64,000 bases of DNA from Marinobacter qingdaonensis (GTDB lineage: Bacteria; Pseudomonadota; Gammaproteobacteria; Pseudomonadales; Oleiphilaceae). Every line of letters starts with the position of its first letter. Position 1 is the first letter of the stretch. The notes under the pieces are model-generated. The model did no database searches, was not told where the DNA came from, and saw only the letters and a program-made list of their open reading frames with translations. Shown here in pieces: positions 19,383 to 28,699 of the stretch. Position numbers and translations under genes: made by a program. Location of the stretch: positions 1 to 64,000 of the forward strand of contig NZ_JAYDCJ010000003.1 in the NCBI RefSeq assembly GCF_034555935.1. The letters run 5' to 3'.

Positions 19383-19757
19383 ATGAGTGTCGAACAACCC
19401 CGCGAGTGGCAGACGGTGTGCCGGAAAGCGCAACTGACGGCCGACGAGGCCCTGGAGTTCCGGCTCCAGCGCCTGAAGCCAGACCCGCACGCCATGCCGC
19501 TGACCGGTTTCCTGCTGCTGCACGACGGCAAGCTGCGGGCCTACCTCAACCAGTGCCCGCACCTGGGCGTGGAGCTGAACTGGATGCCTGGCCGATTCAT
19601 GGACGCCGACAACCTGTTCATTCAGTGCGCCACCCACGGCGCCCTGTTCAAGCCGGACACTGGCGAGTGTGTCACCGGGCCCTGCCAGGGTGACGCGCTG
19701 ACCGAACTGGAGCTTCGGGTCGAGGGCGGCGCCGTCCTGGTCAGAGCTCCAGAATGA
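19383..19757 (+). CDS. Rieske [2Fe-2S] protein
   Basis: Small ferredoxin-like protein of 124 residues. The cluster ligands are C58-P-H60 and C82-x-x-H85, in the order CPHLG and CATHGALF, with no other domain. It is cytoplasmic by lack of a signal peptide. It could be a stand-alone electron carrier or the ferredoxin part of a dioxygenase system, but no oxygenase is nearby. Its 3' end overlaps the convergent sfsA by 17 bp. Confidence 0.88.
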   Translation: MSVEQPREWQTVCRKAQLTADEALEFRLQRLKPDPHAMPLTGFLLLHDGKLRAYLNQCPHLGVELNWMPGRFMDADNLFIQCATHGALFKPDTGECVTGPCQGDALTELELRVEGGAVLVRAPE

Positions 19758-20472
19758 CCGGGACCGATTCGGTCAGGGTCATGACGCCGCTGGGCTCGCC
19801 ATCCCCGCCACACAGATGCGCCCGGTAGGCGATGACTTCCACACCGGCGTCAGCCGCTTCGCGCAGGAGTTTGCCGTAGGTCGGGTCGATGTGGTCGGCC
19901 GGGCGTACCGCTTCGATGCCGGTGTGATTGACCACGAAGAACAGCACTGCCCGATCGCCACTGGCCACTTGCGCCATCAGCTCCCGCAGGTGTTTCTGGC
20001 CCCGGGTGGTGACCGCGTCGGGAAAAAAACCCTGGGCGTCCTCGGCCAGGGTCACGTTCTTGACCTCGACCCAGGCGTCCGGCTGCTGCTCGTGGCCGCT
20101 CAACAACAGATCGATCCGGCTCTTTTCCTCACCGTACTTCACTTCCGAGCGCACCGACGGATACCCCGCAAGCTCCGCAACCGTGCCGCTTTCCACGGCA
20201 CTGCGGGCCTGGCCATTGGGACGGGCGGTGTTGATGCAGGCCAACTGGCCGGGCACGGCCTCGACCAGCTCCCAGGTGTACTGCAGCTTGCGTTTGGGGT
20301 TGTTGCTGCGGCTGAGCCAGACCCGGGCGTCGTCCGGCTGGCATCCGAGCATTGAGCCGGTGTTGGGACAGTGGGCGGTGACCTCGGTCCCGTCAGGCAG
20401 GCGCACATCCGCGAGGAAGCGCTTGTAGCGCCGAATCAGCCGGCCCTCCACCAAAGGTTCTGGAAAGTTCAT
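19741..20472 (-). CDS. sfsA: sugar fermentation stimulation protein SfsA homolog
   Basis: The SfsA family has a DNA-binding-like N part (OB fold) and a nuclease-like C part; its true role is unsettled. The 243-residue product shows the family blocks [31 protein letters not shown] and EVKNVTL. The start at 20472 (MNFPEP) has GGAGA seven bases upstream; the open frame extends to 20538 without support. In many proteobacteria sfsA lies beside dksA, and dksA starts 178 bp away on the other strand here. Confidence 0.93.
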   Translation of the reverse strand: MNFPEPLVEGRLIRRYKRFLADVRLPDGTEVTAHCPNTGSMLGCQPDDARVWLSRSNNPKRKLQYTWELVEAVPGQLACINTARPNGQARSAVESGTVAELAGYPSVRSEVKYGEEKSRIDLLLSGHEQQPDAWVEVKNVTLAEDAQGFFPDAVTTRGQKHLRELMAQVASGDRAVLFFVVNHTGIEAVRPADHIDPTYGKLLREAADAGVEVIAYRAHLCGGDGEPSGVMTLTESVPVILEL

Positions 20473-20649
20473 GGGTTCTCCGTCAAAGTCGTGATCACAA
20501 GGCTGGCACCCCCGTGACTTATCTGCTATTTTCCGCAAATTCCCGTTTCAGGACGAATGCTTCATCCAGGGTACAACCGCACAGCCACGGGGGCTCACGC
20601 GGAGGGAAGCAAAGCGTTCTTGTGAAGTACAAACAAGAGGCCGGGTTCA

Positions 20650-21090
20650 ATGGCAAACACTGCAGAACAACCACGCGAACGTTTTACTAACTTCACCCCT
20701 TACGAAATGAAGAAGGGTGAAGAATACATGAGTGCGGACATGCTCGAGCACTTCAAGAATCTGCTGCTGCAGTGGAAGCAGGAGCTGATGGAAGAAGTGG
20801 ACCGCACCATGCACCACATGCAGGAAGACGCGGCAAACTACGCGGATCCCAGCGATCGCGCAACCCAGGAAGAAGAGTTCAGCCTGGAGCTGCGTACCCG
20901 CGATCGCGAGCGCAAGCTGATCAAGAAGATCGACCAGACCATCGATCGGATCGACAAGGACGACTACGGTTTCTGCGATCAGTGTGGTGTTGAAATTGGT
21001 ATCCGTCGCCTGGAAGCCCGGCCGACCGCCACCCTGTGCATCGACTGCAAGACCCTCGCCGAAATCCGCGAACGCCAGACAGGCATCTGA
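20650..21090 (+). CDS. dksA: RNA polymerase-binding transcription factor DksA
   Basis: Binds the secondary channel of RNA polymerase and, with ppGpp, shuts down rRNA promoters and activates amino-acid genes. The 146-residue protein has the long coiled coil (about 33-105) with the tip acidic residues D66 and D69 (DPSD) and the four-cysteine zinc finger C109/C112/C130/C133. All key residues are present, so this is a canonical zinc DksA. gluQ follows after 56 bp, the same order as in Pseudomonas and E. coli. Confidence 0.98.
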   Translation: MANTAEQPRERFTNFTPYEMKKGEEYMSADMLEHFKNLLLQWKQELMEEVDRTMHHMQEDAANYADPSDRATQEEEFSLELRTRDRERKLIKKIDQTIDRIDKDDYGFCDQCGVEIGIRRLEARPTATLCIDCKTLAEIRERQTGI

Positions 21091-21146
21091 TCCGGCCTCG
21101 CCCACAGCAGCCGGCCGGCTGATGCCAGCCGGCTGACTGATCTGCC

Positions 21147-22019
21147 ATGACCAGCACCGACTACCGCGGCCGCTTTGCCCCCTCGCCGACCGGCCCCCTG
21201 CATTTTGGTTCCCTTGTTGCCGCCCTGGCCAGCTTCCTGGAAGCCCGATGCCATCAGGGCCAGTGGCTGGTGCGTATTGAAGACCTCGATCCCCTGCGGG
21301 AACCCCCGGAGGCCACCGGCCAGATCCTGCGCAGTCTGGACGCCCACGGCCTGATGGCCGACGACGCCGTGCGCTTTCAGTCCCGCCGCCACGAGGCCTA
21401 TCAGGCCGCCATAGACCGGTTGCTGGAAACCGGCCACGCCTACCGGTGTGTCTGCTCGCGCAAGGAGTTGGCGCAGCACCATGGCCGCCACCCGCACCAA
21501 TGCCGGGATGGACACATTGCCGCCGGCGACCAACCCTTCGCGGTGCGGTTCGCGCTGACCGACGAAACCAGTCACTGGCAGGATCAGCTGCTGGGCCCGC
21601 AGGTCCAGACCGTGGCCGCCGAGCTGGACGATCCGGTGATCCTGCGCAAGGAAGGCTTCTACGCGTACCAGTTGGCGGTGGTGGTGGACGACATCGACCA
21701 GGGCATCACCCACGTGGTGCGCGGCTCCGACCTGCTGGACATGACCGCGCAACAACAGCAGGTCTATCGCGCCCTGGGCGCGACGCCGCCACACTGGCTG
21801 CACATTCCGGTCATCCTCAACGATCAGGGTCAGAAACTCAGCAAGCAGACCCACGCTCCGGCGCTGGACGACACCCGCCCCAGCGATAACCTGGTCCAGG
21901 CACTGGCGGCGCTGGGGCAGGAGCCGCCGACAGAGCTGACCCGAGAGTCGGTGGAGCAGGTCCTGGCCTGGGGCATCCGGCACTGGCGCCGCGCGGCCGC
22001 GCACCTGACAGCCAGGTAA
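21147..22019 (+). CDS. gluQ: glutamyl-Q tRNA(Asp) synthetase
   Basis: Truncated GluRS paralog that attaches glutamate to queuosine in the anticodon of tRNA-Asp. The 290-residue protein has only the catalytic half: the HIGH-like motif in APSPTGPLHFGSL, the CxC...C-type zinc site (CVCSRKE, then HQC) and the KMSKS-like KLSKQ. The anticodon-binding domain of true GluRS is absent. It lies between dksA and the cbr genes as in Pseudomonas. Confidence 0.95.
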   Translation: MTSTDYRGRFAPSPTGPLHFGSLVAALASFLEARCHQGQWLVRIEDLDPLREPPEATGQILRSLDAHGLMADDAVRFQSRRHEAYQAAIDRLLETGHAYRCVCSRKELAQHHGRHPHQCRDGHIAAGDQPFAVRFALTDETSHWQDQLLGPQVQTVAAELDDPVILRKEGFYAYQLAVVVDDIDQGITHVVRGSDLLDMTAQQQQVYRALGATPPHWLHIPVILNDQGQKLSKQTHAPALDDTRPSDNLVQALAALGQEPPTELTRESVEQVLAWGIRHWRRAAAHLTAR

Positions 22020-22069
22020 CCCACGTGGTATAAAGCCAGTCATTAACCTCAGCGCGGATCGCTTGCCTG

Positions 22070-22246
22070 ATGTACATCTACCGTCTGGTTTTCCTGTTGG
22101 TTCTGGCCATCTACATATTTTCGCCCAACATCCTCGACTGGTGGACCTCACCGGGCAATGCCTGGTATAGCCCCTACATCATCTGGGCGGGCCTGATTGC
22201 GATCGGCTTTTGGCTGGAATGGCGGCGAGCCCCCAATGAGTTTTAG
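22070..22246 (+). CDS. cbrX: CbrX-like small membrane protein upstream of CbrA
   Basis: A 58-residue protein (MYIYRLVFLLVLAIYIFSPN at its start) with two predicted transmembrane segments (about 5-21 and 36-50) joined by a Trp-rich loop, and a basic C tail (EWRRAPNEF). The reading frame overlaps the cbrA start by 11 bp (ATG 22236, stop 22244-22246), so the two are probably translationally coupled. In Pseudomonas a small gene called cbrX occupies this position. Whether the peptide has its own role or only couples translation cannot be told here. Confidence 0.75.
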   Translation: MYIYRLVFLLVLAIYIFSPNILDWWTSPGNAWYSPYIIWAGLIAIGFWLEWRRAPNEF

Positions 22247-25199
22247 CGCCACCAATCTGCTTGTCGCCAGCCTGCTGTACCTGATCGTCCTGTTCGGCAT
22301 TGCCTGGGTGACCGAACGGGGCCTGATTCCCCGCTACTGGGTACGCCATCCCTTGGTGTACACGCTCAGCCTGGGTGTGTACGCCGGCATCTGGGCGGTC
22401 TACGCCGCGGTCGGGATTGCCGCCGAAACCGGGTACGGCTTCCTGGCCTATTACCTGGGCATCAGTGGCGCCTTCCTGCTGGCGCCGGTGCTGCTCAACC
22501 CGATCCTGCGCATCGGCCGGGCCTACCAGCTGACCTCCCTGGCTGACCTGTTTGCCTACCGCTATCGCAGCCAGTGGGCCGGCACCCTGGTCACCCTGTG
22601 CTCCGGCGGCGCCATCCTGGCCCTGCTGAGCATGCAGATCCAGGCGGTCACCACGTCCGCCAGCATCCTGGCCCCGGACACCTCCCCCAACCTGATCAGC
22701 GTGATGTTCAGCCTGACCGTGGTGCTGTTCGCCATGCTCTTCGGCGCCCGCCGGGACCAGACGTCGGAAAACCACCAGGGCCTGGTGCTGGCCATCGCCT
22801 TTGATTCCCTGGTGAAGCTGGTGGCGCTGCTGGTGCTGGGCGGAGTGATCCTGTTCGGTGTGTTCGGGGGCATGGACGGCCTGGACGCCTGGCTGCTGAG
22901 CAACAGCTCGCCGGCGACCACCATGACCCTGAGCGTGGACGACGGCAGCTGGCGGGCGGTGATGCTGATGTCCTTTGCCGGCGCCCTGGTGCTGCCGCAC
23001 ATGTACCACATGACCTTCAGCGAGAACCCGTCGCCCAAGGCCCTGGCCAAGGCCAGCTGGGGTCTGCCCCTGTACCTGCTGTTGCTGGGCCTGCCGGTAC
23101 CGCTGATTCTCTGGGGCGGCCAGGCGCTGGAAGTGACCACCGGCCCCAGCTTCTTCAGCCTGGGCACGGCGCAGGCCCTGGACAACCCCTGGCTGACCCT
23201 GCTCATGTACATTGCCGGGTTGTCGGCCGCCAGCGGCCTGATGATCGTCAGCACCCTGGCCCTGGCCGGCATGGTGCTCAACCACGTGGTGCTGCCCCTG
23301 AAGACCCCGCGGGAACAGGGCGACATCTACCGCTGGCTGCAGTGGATCAAGCGCCTGCTCATCGCGGTGATCATCTTTACCGCCCTGCTGTTCCACGAGA
23401 CCCTGGGCAAAAACCTGGACCTGTCGATTCTCGGCATCATTTCCCTGTCCGGTACCCTGCAGTTACTGCCCGGCGCCCTGGGCGTCATCTACTGGCCCGA
23501 GGGCAACCGCCGGGGCCTGATCGCCGGCCTGGTCACGGGACTGGCGATCTGGGTGGTGACCCTGGTGCTGCCGTTCTCCAACACCGTCAATCTGCTCGGC
23601 CTGCTGGAGGCACCGCTGGTGCCGGACTACAGCAACTGGCACATCTTCACCTTCATCAGCCTGACCGCCAACGTGGCGGTGTTCGCCCTGATCTCCATGG
23701 TGAGCACCAGCACCAGCGAGGAAACCAGCGCCGCCCAGGCCTGCTCCATGGGCGCCCTGTCCCGGCCGCAACGGCGGGAACTGCTGGCCACCTCCTCCAC
23801 CGAGTTCGCCAAGCAACTGGCCGAGCCCCTGGGCTTCGGGGTGGCCAAGCGGGAAGTGGCCCGGGCCCTGTCGCAACTGAAACTGCCCAACGTGGAGTAC
23901 CGGCCCTATCAGCTGCGGCGGCTGCGGGACCAGATCGAGATCAACCTGTCGGGCCTGCTCGGCCCGTCCGTGGCCCGAGATATGGTCAAGCGACATCTGG
24001 GTTTCAAACCCATGGCCCGGGGCGGCACCGCCCAGGACATCCGCTACGTGGAACGGGCCCTGGGCGACTACCAGAACCAGCTCACCGGTCTGGCGGGGGA
24101 GCTGGACAACCTGCGCCGGCACTACCGGCAGACCCTGCAGAATTTGCCCATCCCGGCGTGCTCGGTGGGCGAGGACGGCGAAATCCTGATGTGGAACACC
24201 GCCATGGAGAGCCTGACCGGCATCACCGCCGACGACGTGGTCGGCGCCCGGCTGCTGGCCCTGCCGGAGCACTGGCACCTGCTGCTGGACGATTTCAATC
24301 GGGGTGAGGAGCTGCACCGCTACAAACACCGGCTGGACCTGCGCGGCAAACCCCACTGGCTGAACCTGCACAAAGCGGCGCTCAGCGGCCCCGATCACCC
24401 GGAGGGCGGCAGCATCATTCTGGTGGAAGACCAGACCGAAACCCGCCTGCTCGAAGACGAGCTGATGCACAGCGAACGGCTGGCCTCGGTCGGCCGGCTG
24501 GCCGCGGGCGTGGCCCACGAGATCGGCAATCCGGTCACCGGCATCTCGTCCCTGGCCCAGAACCTGAAACTGGAAACCGACAACCCGGACATCCTGGACA
24601 CCGCCGACCAGATCCAGCAGCAGACCCGCCGGATTTCCACCATCCTGCAGTCGCTGATGAACTTTGCCCGCACCGGCAACCACGCCCAGGCCAACCGGTA
24701 CGAACCGGTGGTGGTCCACCGCTGCGTGGACGAGTCCATCAACCTGCTGTCCCTGAGCGACCGCGGCCAGGGTATCCACTTCGTCAACGACTGCCCGCCG
24801 GACCTGCGGGTGCTGGGCGACGAACAGCGCCTGGTCCAGGTGTTCATCAACCTGCTGGCCAACGCCCGCGACGCCTCCCCGGTGGGCGGCAGCATTCGGG
24901 TCAGTGGAAACGGCGACGGCTACTCCGCTATCATCGAGGTCACCGATGAGGGCTCCGGGATTCCGCAGGATCAGCTCGATCATATTTTCGAGCCGTTCTA
25001 CACCACCAAGGCGCCCAATCAGGGAACCGGGCTTGGACTGTCACTGGTGTACAGTATTGTTGAGGAACACTACGGCAACATTCAGGTGGACAGCCCGGCC
25101 GACGCCAAGACAGGCACTGGGACCTGTGTACGGCTGCGACTGCCTGCCTACGAACCGGACACCGATTACACCGCCATCAGCCAGAACGAAAGGTCATAA
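22236..25199 (+). CDS. cbrA: sensor histidine kinase CbrA with fused transporter domain
   Basis: Sensor of the CbrAB two-component system for carbon/nitrogen balance. The 987-residue protein has an SLC5 (sodium:solute symporter) domain with about 13 transmembrane helices (about 1-500), a STAC-type linker (about 510-610), a PAS domain (about 630-740), a HisKA domain with H761 in VAHEIGNP, and a HATPase domain (NLLANARDA; GSGIPQDQL; GTGLGLSLVYSI). The start at 22236 is set by overlap with cbrX and by homology; the frame is open back to 22197. cbrB follows after 6 bp. In Pseudomonas the transporter part can carry histidine. Confidence 0.96.
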   Translation: MSFSATNLLVASLLYLIVLFGIAWVTERGLIPRYWVRHPLVYTLSLGVYAGIWAVYAAVGIAAETGYGFLAYYLGISGAFLLAPVLLNPILRIGRAYQLTSLADLFAYRYRSQWAGTLVTLCSGGAILALLSMQIQAVTTSASILAPDTSPNLISVMFSLTVVLFAMLFGARRDQTSENHQGLVLAIAFDSLVKLVALLVLGGVILFGVFGGMDGLDAWLLSNSSPATTMTLSVDDGSWRAVMLMSFAGALVLPHMYHMTFSENPSPKALAKASWGLPLYLLLLGLPVPLILWGGQALEVTTGPSFFSLGTAQALDNPWLTLLMYIAGLSAASGLMIVSTLALAGMVLNHVVLPLKTPREQGDIYRWLQWIKRLLIAVIIFTALLFHETLGKNLDLSILGIISLSGTLQLLPGALGVIYWPEGNRRGLIAGLVTGLAIWVVTLVLPFSNTVNLLGLLEAPLVPDYSNWHIFTFISLTANVAVFALISMVSTSTSEETSAAQACSMGALSRPQRRELLATSSTEFAKQLAEPLGFGVAKREVARALSQLKLPNVEYRPYQLRRLRDQIEINLSGLLGPSVARDMVKRHLGFKPMARGGTAQDIRYVERALGDYQNQLTGLAGELDNLRRHYRQTLQNLPIPACSVGEDGEILMWNTAMESLTGITADDVVGARLLALPEHWHLLLDDFNRGEELHRYKHRLDLRGKPHWLNLHKAALSGPDHPEGGSIILVEDQTETRLLEDELMHSERLASVGRLAAGVAHEIGNPVTGISSLAQNLKLETDNPDILDTADQIQQQTRRISTILQSLMNFARTGNHAQANRYEPVVVHRCVDESINLLSLSDRGQGIHFVNDCPPDLRVLGDEQRLVQVFINLLANARDASPVGGSIRVSGNGDGYSAIIEVTDEGSGIPQDQLDHIFEPFYTTKAPNQGTGLGLSLVYSIVEEHYGNIQVDSPADAKTGTGTCVRLRLPAYEPDTDYTAISQNERS

Positions 25200-25205
25200 C
25201 ACCCT

Positions 25206-26606
25206 ATGCCCCGCATTCTGATCGTAGAAGATGAAGACATTATCCGCTCAGCGGTGCGCAAGCTGCTGCAGCACGCCGGGTATGAGGTAGCCGACGCCGG
25301 CTCGGTGGAAGAAGCCGAGCGCAGTTGCGATCCGGAACAGTTCGACCTGATCATCTCCGACCTGCGGCTGCCGGGCGCGCCCGGCACCGAACTGATCAAC
25401 CGGGCGCCGAACACCCCGGTACTGATCATGACCAGTTACGCCAGCCTGCGCTCGGCGGTGGACTCCATGAAGATGGGCGCGGTCGAGTACATCGCCAAGC
25501 CCTTCGACCACGACGAGATGCTGGCCGCGGTGGAGAAAATCCTGGCCCGCAGGCGCTCCGCCGCCGGCCCGTCCGCCGACACCGCCGGCCCGGCCCGCAG
25601 CCCCGAGGACAGCGATCCGGCCAGCATCATGTTCGGCCAGTGCGACCCCATGCAACGGGTCTTTACCTTGATCCGCAAGGTCGCGCCGACCGAAACCACG
25701 GTGCTGATCCAGGGCGAATCAGGTACCGGTAAGGAACTGGCCGCACGCGCCCTGCACCTGCTCAGCCCCCGGGCGTCGAAGCCGCTGATTTCGGTGAACT
25801 GCGCCGCCATCCCCGAAAGCCTGATTGAATCCGAACTGTTCGGCCACGAGAAAGGCGCCTTCACCGGGGCGGTGTCGGCGCGCACCGGTCTGATCGAGGC
25901 CGCGGACGGCGGCAGCCTGTTCCTGGACGAGATCGGCGAGTTGCCGGCGGAAGCCCAGGCCCGCTTGCTGCGCGTGCTGCAGGAGAACGAGATCCGGAAA
26001 GTGGGGTCGACCCAGAGCCGGACCGTGAACGTGCGGATGATTGCCGCGACCCACCGTAATCTGAAGGCCATGACCCGCACCGGGGAATTCCGGGAGGATC
26101 TGTACTATCGCCTGAACGTGATGCAAATTCGCATCCCGCCGCTGCGCGAACGCCAGAGCGACATCCTCGGCCTGGCCCGGCGCTTCCTGGCCCGCCAGGG
26201 CGAGAAGATGGGCAAGGCCAACCTGAACCTGAGCCCGGAAGCCATGCGCGCCATGGAGCGCCACCGCTGGCCAGGCAACGTGCGGGAACTGGAAAACGCC
26301 ATCGAACGGGCCACCATCCTCTGCGACGGCGACGTCATCACCCCGGGCCTGCTCGATCTGGAACTCGAGGGCGACGAGCACATTCCGGAGACCCTGGTCG
26401 AGGGTAACAACGAACAGACCCGCGCCACCGACGTGGACGCCTCCAACGACCTGTCCCTGGAAGATTACTTCCAGCATTTCGTGCTGGAGAACCAGGACCG
26501 CATGAGCGAAACCGAGCTGGCCCAGAAGCTGGGCATCAGCCGGAAATCCCTGTGGGAGCGCCGTCAGCGCCTGGGCATCCCGCGCAAGAAGACCTCCGGC
26601 AACTGA
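25206..26606 (+). CDS. cbrB: NtrC-family response regulator CbrB
   Basis: Sigma-54-dependent activator paired with CbrA. The 466-residue protein has a receiver domain with phospho-acceptor D52 (SDLRLP), a linker (about 118-140), an AAA+ domain with Walker A GESGTGKE (170-177) and the sigma-54 contact loop GAFTGA (217-222), and a Fis-type helix-turn-helix at the C terminus (TELAQKLGISRKSLWERRQ). All activation motifs are intact. The next transcript is a sigma-54 RNA with upstream inverted repeats, the expected direct target. Confidence 0.97.
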   Translation: MPRILIVEDEDIIRSAVRKLLQHAGYEVADAGSVEEAERSCDPEQFDLIISDLRLPGAPGTELINRAPNTPVLIMTSYASLRSAVDSMKMGAVEYIAKPFDHDEMLAAVEKILARRRSAAGPSADTAGPARSPEDSDPASIMFGQCDPMQRVFTLIRKVAPTETTVLIQGESGTGKELAARALHLLSPRASKPLISVNCAAIPESLIESELFGHEKGAFTGAVSARTGLIEAADGGSLFLDEIGELPAEAQARLLRVLQENEIRKVGSTQSRTVNVRMIAATHRNLKAMTRTGEFREDLYYRLNVMQIRIPPLRERQSDILGLARRFLARQGEKMGKANLNLSPEAMRAMERHRWPGNVRELENAIERATILCDGDVITPGLLDLELEGDEHIPETLVEGNNEQTRATDVDASNDLSLEDYFQHFVLENQDRMSETELAQKLGISRKSLWERRQRLGIPRKKTSGN

Positions 26607-26662
26607 CCGGGTGGGGCAGAATCGAAGGCGGGCCAGCGCCAAAGTGTGAACCTGAGCTCACT

Positions 26663-26745
26663 TGTTACCCGCCTGTTCCTCACGGTAACACTTCACGCAA
26701 ACGGAACGTGATCTGAGTAACACTTTCGACCTATACGGGGTAACA
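26663..26745 (+). promoter_or_regulatory. predicted CbrB-binding sites upstream of crcZ
   Basis: A clear inverted repeat TGTTACC (26663-26669) N14 GGTAACA (26684-26690), then two further GTAACA half-sites at 26717-26722 and 26740-26745. They lie 50-135 bp upstream of the -24 element, the normal enhancer distance. Repeats of the TGTTAC/GTAACA type are reported for CbrB in Pseudomonas; binding here is an inference. Confidence 0.65.
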
Positions 26746-26796
26746 CGTACAAGCCAATAAATCGTAAACCCCTGTTAATTAAAGATTTCCAAAAAC

Positions 26797-26812
26797 TGGC
26801 ACACGGTCTGCA
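26797..26812 (+). promoter_or_regulatory. sigma-54 promoter of crcZ
   Basis: TGGCAC, 5 bases, CTGCA: GG at 26798-26799 and GC at 26810-26811 are separated by exactly 10 bases, as sigma-54 requires. Match to TGGCAC-N5-TTGCA is one mismatch. Transcription is expected to start near 26823. Confidence 0.88.
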
Positions 26813-26822
26813 AACTATTTAG

Positions 26823-27200
26823 CGCACGACAACAAAAACAACCGTGACACCGCAGCGGGAAAAACAAAAACAAAAAGCTGCGAGAGAACGCCCGGTAACA
26901 AAAACAAGTATAGGGCGTGAGCGAACTGAGTGTTTTGGGTACTTTGCTTTTTAGGGGTTCCACGGCACGTGTGAGTTGTAGAGGCAGAGAAGAATCGTCT
27001 TCCAGGCGACACTGTAACTACTAGAGACTCTCCCGCTGTCACTGACCGCTCTGTGTATTCAAAGCTTTCCGTTTGCGCTGCTTGACTCCGATTGGAGTTC
27101 TGCAGTGGGGTAAAAAATCAAGAAAAATCCCGGCAACAACAAAAACAATGCAGATCGTCAACGCTTTCAGGGCGGATTCGTGTACACGGATCCGCCTTTT
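26823..27200 (+). ncRNA. crcZ: CrcZ-like small RNA, Hfq/Crc decoy
   Basis: Predicted RNA of about 378 bases from a sigma-54 start to a strong hairpin terminator. It lies between cbrB and pcnB, exactly where CrcZ (about 400 bases) lies in Pseudomonas. It carries at least four A-rich, CA-type Hfq-binding tracts: 26829-26843, 26860-26877, 26895-26910 and 27133-27150, the last reading GCAACAACAAAAACAATG. No convincing reading frame spans it. Known CrcZ titrates Hfq/Crc off target mRNAs when poor carbon sources are used. Outside the A-rich motifs I cannot judge similarity to Pseudomonas CrcZ. Confidence 0.85.
27171..27200 (+). terminator. crcZ terminator
   Basis: A 12 bp stem GGCGGATTCGTG / CACGGATCCGCC with one G-U pair and a tight loop, followed by TTTT. 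It ends the predicted RNA 108 bp before the pcnB start. Confidence 0.88.
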
Positions 27201-27307
27201 GATTATCTGGCCCCTGGTATTTCGCCACGGCTTCCCGGCCAGACATGGGCAAATCCTGCACAAACCGTTAAACTCTCGGTTTTTGCTCACCGCAACCACG
27301 GATTTCA

Positions 27308-28699
27308 ATGCCTAAATCACTTTCCTCTTTCGTAGAGCAATCGGTCGACAAGCTCCGCTCAATCATTCCCGGTAGCGGAAAGAAAAAGTCCCGCCTGTAC
27401 CAGCGCCGGGAAATCCCCCGCGACCAGCACAATGTGTCCCGCTCGATGATCAGCGAGCCCGCCAAGAAGGTGCTCAACCGGCTGAACAAGGCCGGCTTCG
27501 AGGCCTACCTGGTCGGCGGCGGCGTGCGCGACATACTGCTCGGCGGCACCCCGAAAGACTTCGACATCGCCACCAACGCGACCCCGGAAGAAGTCCACGA
27601 CCTGTTCCGCAACTCCCGGCTGATCGGCCGTCGCTTCCGCATCGTGCACGTGGTGTTCGGGCGCGAGGTGATCGAGGTCACCACCTTCCGCGGCAACGCC
27701 AACCAGGCCGACGAAGACACCAGCGACGACGAGCACAAGACCAGCGAACACGGTCTGCTGTTGCGCGACAACGTCTACGGCAACCAGGAAGAAGACGCCC
27801 TGCGTCGGGACTTCACCGTCAACGCGCTGTACTACTGCATTCGCGATTTCACGGTGATCGATTTTGCCGATGGCGTGACCGACCTGCGCAACCGCCAGCT
27901 GCGCCTGATTGGCGACCCGGAAACCCGTTACCGGGAAGACCCGGTGCGCATGCTTCGGGCGATCCGGTTCGCGGCCAAGCTCGATTTCGACATCGAGCCG
28001 GAGACCGAGGCCCCGATCCGCAAACTGGCGCCCCTGCTCACCCACATTCCGCCGGCGCGCCTGTTCGAAGAGGTGCTGAAGCTGTTCTCCGCCGGCCAGG
28101 GCGAGGCCACCTACGACCTGCTGACCCGCTACAACCTGCTGGCGCCGCTGTTCCCGGAAACCGTCCGGGCCATCGACAATGGCGAGTCCGACGAGCTGAT
28201 CCGCCAGGCCCTGCGCAACACCGACGCCCGCATTGCCCAGGGCAAATCGGTAACGCCCTACTTCCTGTTCGCGGCCATGCTCTGGCCCGCCCTGCAGGCG
28301 GAGTGGTCCCGGCGCCAGGACCATGGCGATCCCGTGCAACCGGCCCTGCACGGCGCCATTGGCAAGGTGATCGGCCGTCAGGTCCAGGCCACCTCCATTC
28401 CCAAGCGCTTCTCCGGTCCCATGAAAGAAATCTGGGAGCTGCAGATGCGCCTGCCACGGCGCCAGGGCAAGCGCGCGTTCGCCACCATGAGCCATCCGCG
28501 CTTCCGGGCTGCCTACGATTTCCTGCTGGTGCGTGAAAGCGCCGGAGAGATCGAACCCGGGCTGGGCGAGTGGTGGACCGAGTTCCAGAAAGTCGACGAC
28601 CGGGGCCAGGAACGCATGCTCTCCGAGCTGGGCAGCGACGGCCCGAAAAAGCGCCGTCGGCGTCGCAAACCGGCCGCCAAACGTCCAGCCCAGCAATGA
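27308..28699 (+). CDS. pcnB: poly(A) polymerase I
   Basis: Adds poly(A) tails to RNA 3' ends, tagging them for decay. The 463-residue protein has the nucleotidyltransferase motif LVGGGVRDILLGGTPKDFDIAT with the two metal-binding aspartates, the RRDFTVNALYY block and the RMLRAIRFAAKL block of class II polymerases. The C terminus is very basic ([17 protein letters not shown]), typical of poly(A) polymerase rather than CCA-adding enzyme. It overlaps folK by ATGA. Confidence 0.96.
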   Translation: MPKSLSSFVEQSVDKLRSIIPGSGKKKSRLYQRREIPRDQHNVSRSMISEPAKKVLNRLNKAGFEAYLVGGGVRDILLGGTPKDFDIATNATPEEVHDLFRNSRLIGRRFRIVHVVFGREVIEVTTFRGNANQADEDTSDDEHKTSEHGLLLRDNVYGNQEEDALRRDFTVNALYYCIRDFTVIDFADGVTDLRNRQLRLIGDPETRYREDPVRMLRAIRFAAKLDFDIEPETEAPIRKLAPLLTHIPPARLFEEVLKLFSAGQGEATYDLLTRYNLLAPLFPETVRAIDNGESDELIRQALRNTDARIAQGKSVTPYFLFAAMLWPALQAEWSRRQDHGDPVQPALHGAIGKVIGRQVQATSIPKRFSGPMKEIWELQMRLPRRQGKRAFATMSHPRFRAAYDFLLVRESAGEIEPGLGEWWTEFQKVDDRGQERMLSELGSDGPKKRRRRRKPAAKRPAQQ

